DNA of 34,473 nucleotides from a virus: positions 1 to 34,473 of IMG/VR virus record IMGVR_UViG_3300025648_000051; one strand, written 5' to 3'. Every line of letters starts with the position of its first letter. Within the stretch, counting starts at the first letter, position 1. The notes under the pieces were generated by a model. That model had not been told where the DNA came from and ran no database searches. It was given only the letters and a program-made list of their open reading frames with translations. Shown piece after piece: positions 30,143 to 34,473 of this stretch. Position numbers and translations under genes: made by a program.

Positions 30143-32224
30143 TCAAATTGCTCTTTCGATTGCCTCAGCTTCGGCTTCCTTCTCAGAGCGTAAATTTAAG
30201 TGCGCCAATACTAGGGCTAAGTTTGCCTTTAAATGTTCTATTTCTAGCTTGGTTTGATTGTTAATAACGGTATCTGTTTGTTTAGCAGAGTCACGCATTT
30301 CAATATCATGCGCCTTAGCAGTCTGACGCATAAGCTCTCGCTTAGTTTCTGCATCTTCTTGCATCTGTTTAACAGAACTGTTGTGCTTAATATCAAGCTG
30401 TAATTGCTGGATAATTTGCTGTGCCTGCTGAAGTTGAGCCTGCATATTCTTAACCTGCATCTGAACTTGTGGCGGAACAGGCGATTTATCGTCAATTTGA
30501 GCCATTGGGTTAGAAGCAGCCAAGCGGTCAGCAATAATATCTGCGCCTGGGAAGTCCATATTACGCACAAATAGGTCGCCAGCGACTTGGATAAGCTGAG
30601 GATCGGCAGCAAATAGCCCTGTCATCGCCTCTACAGCTTCTTGGCGCTTCGATGAATAGCCAGGGCCTGTATCCATTACAACGTCATATTTGCCAACGGA
30701 TACGTCGTTTAGAATCTTTTCTACACCTTGCTCGTCAACGGAGCGCTGGTTTAGCGTAACCAATTCAGGCTTGCCGTCATCGCCAATTATGCGCAACACT
30801 CGCTCAGTATCGTAAATTTTAGGAATCAAATCCAAAATAATACGGCCACAATAGGCAATAGAACGAGTCAGGTTGTCATAGTAATGGTAGTTAACCATGT
30901 CAACTTGCTGCTGTTGACCTTGGATAGCCTTGCCTGACATATTTCCTTGCGGTAGCTGGCTAGGGTCGTATATACCAACCACAGCCTGCAAGTCTGCGTT
31001 CATACCGCTTAATGCAGCCATAACCCCTGTAGGAGGCTGTTCAGGCGATTGTCTTGTAGGAGGAGGAGCCATCCGTCCTTCTGTATCCGTCTGCTTGTAA
31101 CGCAAATAAGGTGTGGCTTTAATATTAGCCATTGCCCATTCGTTTTCATGGCCTTCGTCTTGGCCTTCAGCAAGAATCCATTTAGCCTTAGGCGCTAGGG
31201 CTACGGTCTCGGTCAAGCTGGTGGCCCAGTAGTTATACATACGCTGTGGGTCTTTAGCCATGCGAACCAAGCCAAACTTCTTGTGCTTGGAATCGACAAT
31301 GACCTGCTGGCCATATACAGGAATAATAGGAATAAACTTACCAGCCCAATCACCCTCTTCAAGGATTTGCATAGCGGTTAGCTTGCACCACTTGATTTTC
31401 TTTTTATAGCTATCTCGCTTGTCTAATACCTCAATATTGGCAGCCTCGAGCAGTTTTTTAACTTTTTTGTATTCGTCCTCATAAAGGCTAGTGCCATCGG
31501 ATAAATAGTAAAGAATGGCTGGCTCTTTGACGGTATAGAAGTATTCGGCAATACGAATATCTTCCTTCATTACCCATTCAGAGTTGGTATCCCCAGTGCC
31601 TCTGCTACTAAAGCCTTGATCTACCTCAGCCCAGGGGTATAGGACCTTGAAGTTTCGTTTACTTATTACGGTAGTAATTAAGCATCGCTCAGCATCAGAA
31701 CCATCTGGCAACTGGGAATTAGGATCAAAGTAAACAGTAAAAGGATTATCAATAGGACGGATATAGATTTCCTGCTCAAAGCTATCGTCTGACACATAGT
31801 CAGTAGTAACCCTGAAATATCCCCAACCCATCTTTACTGCGTATTCAAAGGCTGTGTCGTAAGCGTTGTCAGCGTTTGATTGTGTTTCTATATGACGGCA
31901 TACACCAGTTAGAATCTCGGCTAATTTAGCGTCTGATTCGTTATTCATGCCATGCACTTTAATTCTAGGGCGTTGCTGGCGCTGTTGGTTACAGATTTGA
32001 CGGATATAAGCGTCAATCTTATTAATGGTTAGGCAAGGACGAGCCTCTAGCACTCGGCTGTTTTGGACGTCTACTGGCCATTGATCTCCTGCAGCAAAAC
32101 GGACATCATCTAATGCTTCGGCACGATTGTTTGAATCTACATCGCCACATAAGCGCAAGAATTGCTTAGCTTCATCAATCCTTGAATCGTATTCCATGTC
32201 ATTGATGCTATCGTAATCTGCCAT
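30143..32224 (-). CDS. P22-like portal protein, 693 aa
   Basis: The protein matches the P22 portal family: RLCGDVDSNNRAEALDDVRF, GDQWP, RPCLTINKIDAYIRQICNQQ and RQQRPRIKVHGM near the start, then IYDPSQLPQGNMSGKAIQGQ, and a long helical C-terminal barrel part rich in Q, E and A. P22 gp1 has 725 residues. It forms the dodecameric DNA gate for terminase and for the gp4-like protein. ATG 32224 is two nt past the terminase stop. Confidence 0.9.
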   Translation of the reverse strand: MADYDSINDMEYDSRIDEAKQFLRLCGDVDSNNRAEALDDVRFAAGDQWPVDVQNSRVLEARPCLTINKIDAYIRQICNQQRQQRPRIKVHGMNNESDAKLAEILTGVCRHIETQSNADNAYDTAFEYAVKMGWGYFRVTTDYVSDDSFEQEIYIRPIDNPFTVYFDPNSQLPDGSDAERCLITTVISKRNFKVLYPWAEVDQGFSSRGTGDTNSEWVMKEDIRIAEYFYTVKEPAILYYLSDGTSLYEDEYKKVKKLLEAANIEVLDKRDSYKKKIKWCKLTAMQILEEGDWAGKFIPIIPVYGQQVIVDSKHKKFGLVRMAKDPQRMYNYWATSLTETVALAPKAKWILAEGQDEGHENEWAMANIKATPYLRYKQTDTEGRMAPPPTRQSPEQPPTGVMAALSGMNADLQAVVGIYDPSQLPQGNMSGKAIQGQQQQVDMVNYHYYDNLTRSIAYCGRIILDLIPKIYDTERVLRIIGDDGKPELVTLNQRSVDEQGVEKILNDVSVGKYDVVMDTGPGYSSKRQEAVEAMTGLFAADPQLIQVAGDLFVRNMDFPGADIIADRLAASNPMAQIDDKSPVPPQVQMQVKNMQAQLQQAQQIIQQLQLDIKHNSSVKQMQEDAETKRELMRQTAKAHDIEMRDSAKQTDTVINNQTKLEIEHLKANLALVLAHLNLRSEKEAEAEAIERAI

Positions 32225-32226
32225 AT

Positions 32227-33516
32227 TTATCCCATCCAGCTGCCCACAGGCATATAGTTTTGTCTTTGAGGTTTTGGCTTGCGAGGCTCGTTTACCATCA
32301 ACCCAATATATCTAAAGGCATCTGCGCCATGTGAATATTGGTCATGAAGTGGCTTCTGACTAAATGCGCCAGTTTCAGGATCAACGTCATAGCGATAATG
32401 TCTTAAGCATTGTAAGCCTTCTTCGCAATTTTGCCTATCAAAATAGCATTTTGCAAATATCGTTCTAGCTGCGTTTATAGAATCGGTTACAGGAACTCGG
32501 TCTAGTATTTGCACTTTCCAGCCTGTAGAACGCACAATTTCCTCAATAGATTTCCCTGAGCCTAAGTTCTTAGCAGCAGCGTCATGGGGTAGCCATAAGG
32601 TGTCATAGACGTAGCCATAGGTCTGCATTTGGGCTAGATACCAGCTAATGGTTTTTTGGTTATCCTCGATATACCGTATCACCCTGATTTCCATGCCAAT
32701 AAACTGCACAAACCAAATCGCAGTCGAGTCGGCCCATCCAAGGTCGAATATGGCATGAACAGGTTTAATAGGGTCGTAAGGCACTCTAGTAATCCTGCCG
32801 TCTAGCTCGGCTATTTCCATCTCTTTGCCAAATACAGCGCCATCTATTTGGGTTCGGCAGATACCTTCCCAAACGTTGTTATAAGCCTGAATATCCCTAT
32901 TTTTTAGTGCCTGGCGCTCTAACTCTAGCGTCTCAGGAAACCAAGGATTGTCGCTGTAGTTTATCTTTTGGACCACCGAATTTTCAGGTGGATTGACAAT
33001 AAACCGTTGATAAGTCTCGTCTGTCTCTAGTTCAGGATTAAATGACACCCATATTTCGCTGTTTTCTTTACGAATCGTAGGTATGAGAATGTTCCAACTT
33101 TGGGCCGAAACGCTCTGAGCTTCTTCCACCCAACAAATATCGATTCCTTCGATACTTTTTACATTATTTGTATTGTTTTTAATACCCACAAAGGTAAACT
33201 CTGTGCCGTTTTTACCTACGATAGAGTTCTGCGTAACGGTGTAATACCAGCCTAGCTCTAAGTTTTCTATTTGGTCGCACAATAATTTATGGACCGAATC
33301 CTTAATAGAGGTTTGGAACTCACGTGCGCATAGGATACGCAGCTGGCTTCTAAAGCCTTTAATAAGCAAAGCCCTAGCAATATTCCAAGATTTTGATCCG
33401 CCTCGCCCTCCGTAGAGTATGCGATAACGGCAGTTTTTAGGCTTAAATAGTATTCCTAACTTAGTAGGAAAATGCGCCTTAGCAAGAACCTGCTCAAGCC
33501 TTTGATCTTGTTCCAT
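32227..33516 (-). CDS. Terminase large subunit, 429 aa
   Basis: ATPase motifs are clear: Walker A GGRGGSKS (36-43) and Walker B IDICWVEEA (126-134). The nuclease domain starts with FDLGWADSTA (Asp259) and ends in HGADAFRY, with intervening LPHDAAAKN. It belongs to the Terminase_3/PBSX-like group. It pumps DNA into the head and cuts concatemers. It overlaps the small subunit by 23 nt. Confidence 0.92.
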   Translation of the reverse strand: MEQDQRLEQVLAKAHFPTKLGILFKPKNCRYRILYGGRGGSKSWNIARALLIKGFRSQLRILCAREFQTSIKDSVHKLLCDQIENLELGWYYTVTQNSIVGKNGTEFTFVGIKNNTNNVKSIEGIDICWVEEAQSVSAQSWNILIPTIRKENSEIWVSFNPELETDETYQRFIVNPPENSVVQKINYSDNPWFPETLELERQALKNRDIQAYNNVWEGICRTQIDGAVFGKEMEIAELDGRITRVPYDPIKPVHAIFDLGWADSTAIWFVQFIGMEIRVIRYIEDNQKTISWYLAQMQTYGYVYDTLWLPHDAAAKNLGSGKSIEEIVRSTGWKVQILDRVPVTDSINAARTIFAKCYFDRQNCEEGLQCLRHYRYDVDPETGAFSQKPLHDQYSHGADAFRYIGLMVNEPRKPKPQRQNYMPVGSWMG

Positions 33517-33844
33517 CAGGTTCAGTTAAGATTATTTCAAAACCATCAATATTTGAGCCGTCAGCGTTAGCCAATCTAGTGGTATTAGTCTCGCCCCACC
33601 CCATTTGGGCCTTAGTCCACCAAATAGCAGCCGTTGTGTCGCCTTTGATAGCTTTGTTAAACAATGAATTGGCAACCTTAGCCGATGCCTGGGCTTTACC
33701 TAGCGCCAGTTCTATTTCGTAATGCTTGCGTAAGGTCTTATCGCATATTCCAATTAAAGCGCCTATTTGCTCATGTGGAAGCCCTAGCCCTGCAGCTTGA
33801 AGGACTTGCACTTTGGTCTTTTCGGTTGGTTCGTGGGGTAGCAT
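33494..33844 (-). CDS. Terminase small subunit, 116 aa
   Basis: Residues about 7-38 (KVQVLQAAGLGLPHEQIGAL, then IGICDKTLRKHYEIEL) form the helix-turn-helix that recognises the packaging site, followed by the oligomerisation helices (ASAKVANSLFNKAIKGDTTA, then AIWWTKAQMGW). It is directly upstream of, and overlaps, the large subunit. The methyltransferase gene ends 21 nt before it. No packaging site (pac or cos) could be identified by eye. Confidence 0.87.
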   Translation of the reverse strand: MLPHEPTEKTKVQVLQAAGLGLPHEQIGALIGICDKTLRKHYEIELALGKAQASAKVANSLFNKAIKGDTTAAIWWTKAQMGWGETNTTRLANADGSNIDGFEIILTEPDGTRSKA

Positions 33845-33865
33845 CTTTTTATTGTCGGAAAATGT

Positions 33866-34473
33866 TTAAAGTTTATCGAACTCTAAGCCTGATTCTATAT
33901 GGATCGCCTGCTTTCCAGTAAACTCCTGCCATCTTTTAATAATAACGTCACAATACTTAGGATCAAGCTCCATCAAAGCGGACTTTCTGCCTGTTTTTTC
34001 AGCAGCTATTAGGGTAGACCCTGAGCCACCGAATAAGTCTAGCACCATATCCTGTCCCTTGGTGTTATTCAGGATTTGATACTCCATAAGCTCTACTGGT
34101 TTCATCGTAGGATGGATATCGTTACGCTTAGGACGCTTGCACTCTATAAGGGTGGTTTGCTTACGATCTGATGCCCATAAATGGCCTGCACCGTCTTTCC
34201 AGCCGTATAAACAAGGTTCATGCTTCCAATGATAGTCTTGACGGCCCATAACCATTGTGTCTTTTTGCCATATTAGGCATTGACGGACCTTCCAGCCAGC
34301 GTCTTTACACGCACCCCTAAAATTAAAGCCTTCGGAGTCGGCATGCCATATATAAAATACAGCGCCAGGCTTCATTACAGCGTCTGCAGCTACAAAAGCG
34401 TCTCTTAGGAACTGGCGGAACGCTTCGTCTCCCATAGAGTCGTTTTGAATGGTTAGCGCATCCTTTGTTTTGC
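33866..34473 (-). CDS. ParB-domain beta-class DNA methyltransferase, C-terminal part (junction-split)
   Basis: This is the continuation of the gene starting at 743. The segment carries the motif HPTMKPVEL (about residues 321-329 of the whole protein) and the AdoMet-binding DLFGGSGST (about 346-354), both typical of beta-class N6A/N4C DNA methyltransferases. The stop at 33866 lies 21 nt before the terminase small subunit start, so modification and packaging genes sit in one leftward transcript. An internal ATG at 34435 would make a 189-residue protein without DPPY; I do not think it is the true start, because the frame is open back to 743 once the circle is closed. Confidence 0.9.
   Translation of the reverse strand, partial: KTKDALTIQNDSMGDEAFRQFLRDAFVAADAVMKPGAVFYIWHADSEGFNFRGACKDAGWKVRQCLIWQKDTMVMGRQDYHWKHEPCLYGWKDGAGHLWASDRKQTTLIECKRPKRNDIHPTMKPVELMEYQILNNTKGQDMVLDLFGGSGSTLIAAEKTGRKSALMELDPKYCDVIIKRWQEFTGKQAIHIESGLEFDKL
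34348..34473. repeat. Right copy of the 126-bp terminal direct repeat
   Basis: Same sequence as 17-142. One copy should be removed when closing the genome. Position 34347 joins to position 17 of the left copy. Confidence 0.93.

Overview
The window looks like one complete, circularly permuted genome of a short-tailed (P22-like) bacteriophage. Positions 17-142 and 34348-34473 are identical (126 bp), so the real unit is about 34,331 bp. A DNA methyltransferase gene that runs off the left end resumes on the right end in frame: 743->17 plus 34347->33866 is 1209 nt, exactly 403 codons. The first 16 bases are a snap-back copy of positions 21-36 and are probably an assembly artefact. Genes are tightly packed, many stop/start pairs overlap (ATGA, TAATG), and purine-rich ribosome binding sites are common, all as in a bacterial virus. 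I saw no tRNA, integrase, DNA polymerase, helicase or CRISPR array. The host cannot be read from the sequence; a freshwater proteobacterium is only a guess.

Layout. (1) Leftward late block, starting near 3155 or 2860 and running through position 1 to about 10802. It holds a nuclease, a run of small basic or unknown proteins, a GroES-like co-chaperonin, the ParB-domain methyltransferase, terminase small and large, portal, scaffold and P22-type coat. Then come three small beta-rich proteins, two large fibres, gp4-like and gp10-like neck proteins, a GNAT-like protein, three ejection proteins (one with a lytic transglycosylase domain), a third fibre, and a lysis cassette (three small membrane proteins, nested Rz/Rz1 spanins, GH19 endolysin). 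(2) A two-gene rightward island at 3210-4531: metallophosphoesterase and SprT-like metalloprotease. (3) A leftward early block, 7786->4542: YdaS/Cro-like DNA-binding protein, DUF1376 replication protein, a frameshifted cytosine-methylase-like gene, several small unknowns, a PD-(D/E)XK-like protein, a Ref/HNH-like nuclease and a small membrane protein. (4) A rightward early block, 7952->10805: small unknowns, then a recombination module with a Sak3/DUF1071-like annealing protein, a YqaJ exonuclease and a small protein with an SSB-like acidic tail.

How it fits together. The intergenic region 7787-7951 is the likely control centre, with divergent promoters and two kinds of inverted repeat. A near-identical 17-bp element (15/17) occurs there and in the 3156-3209 intergenic region, which suggests that one regulator controls both divergent regions. 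The recombination module probably supports concatemer formation for terminase. The methyltransferases may protect or mark the genome, and the GroES-like protein may adapt the host chaperonin to fold coat or fibre proteins.

The most unusual points are: the G7 tract that breaks the cytosine-methylase gene in a form fitting -1 frameshifting, phase variation or a sequence error; the shared operator-like element; an Ig-like repeat module inserted in both neck proteins; the phage GroES without GroEL; and a three-membrane-protein holin region with fully nested spanins. No gap longer than 300 bases lacks a gene.
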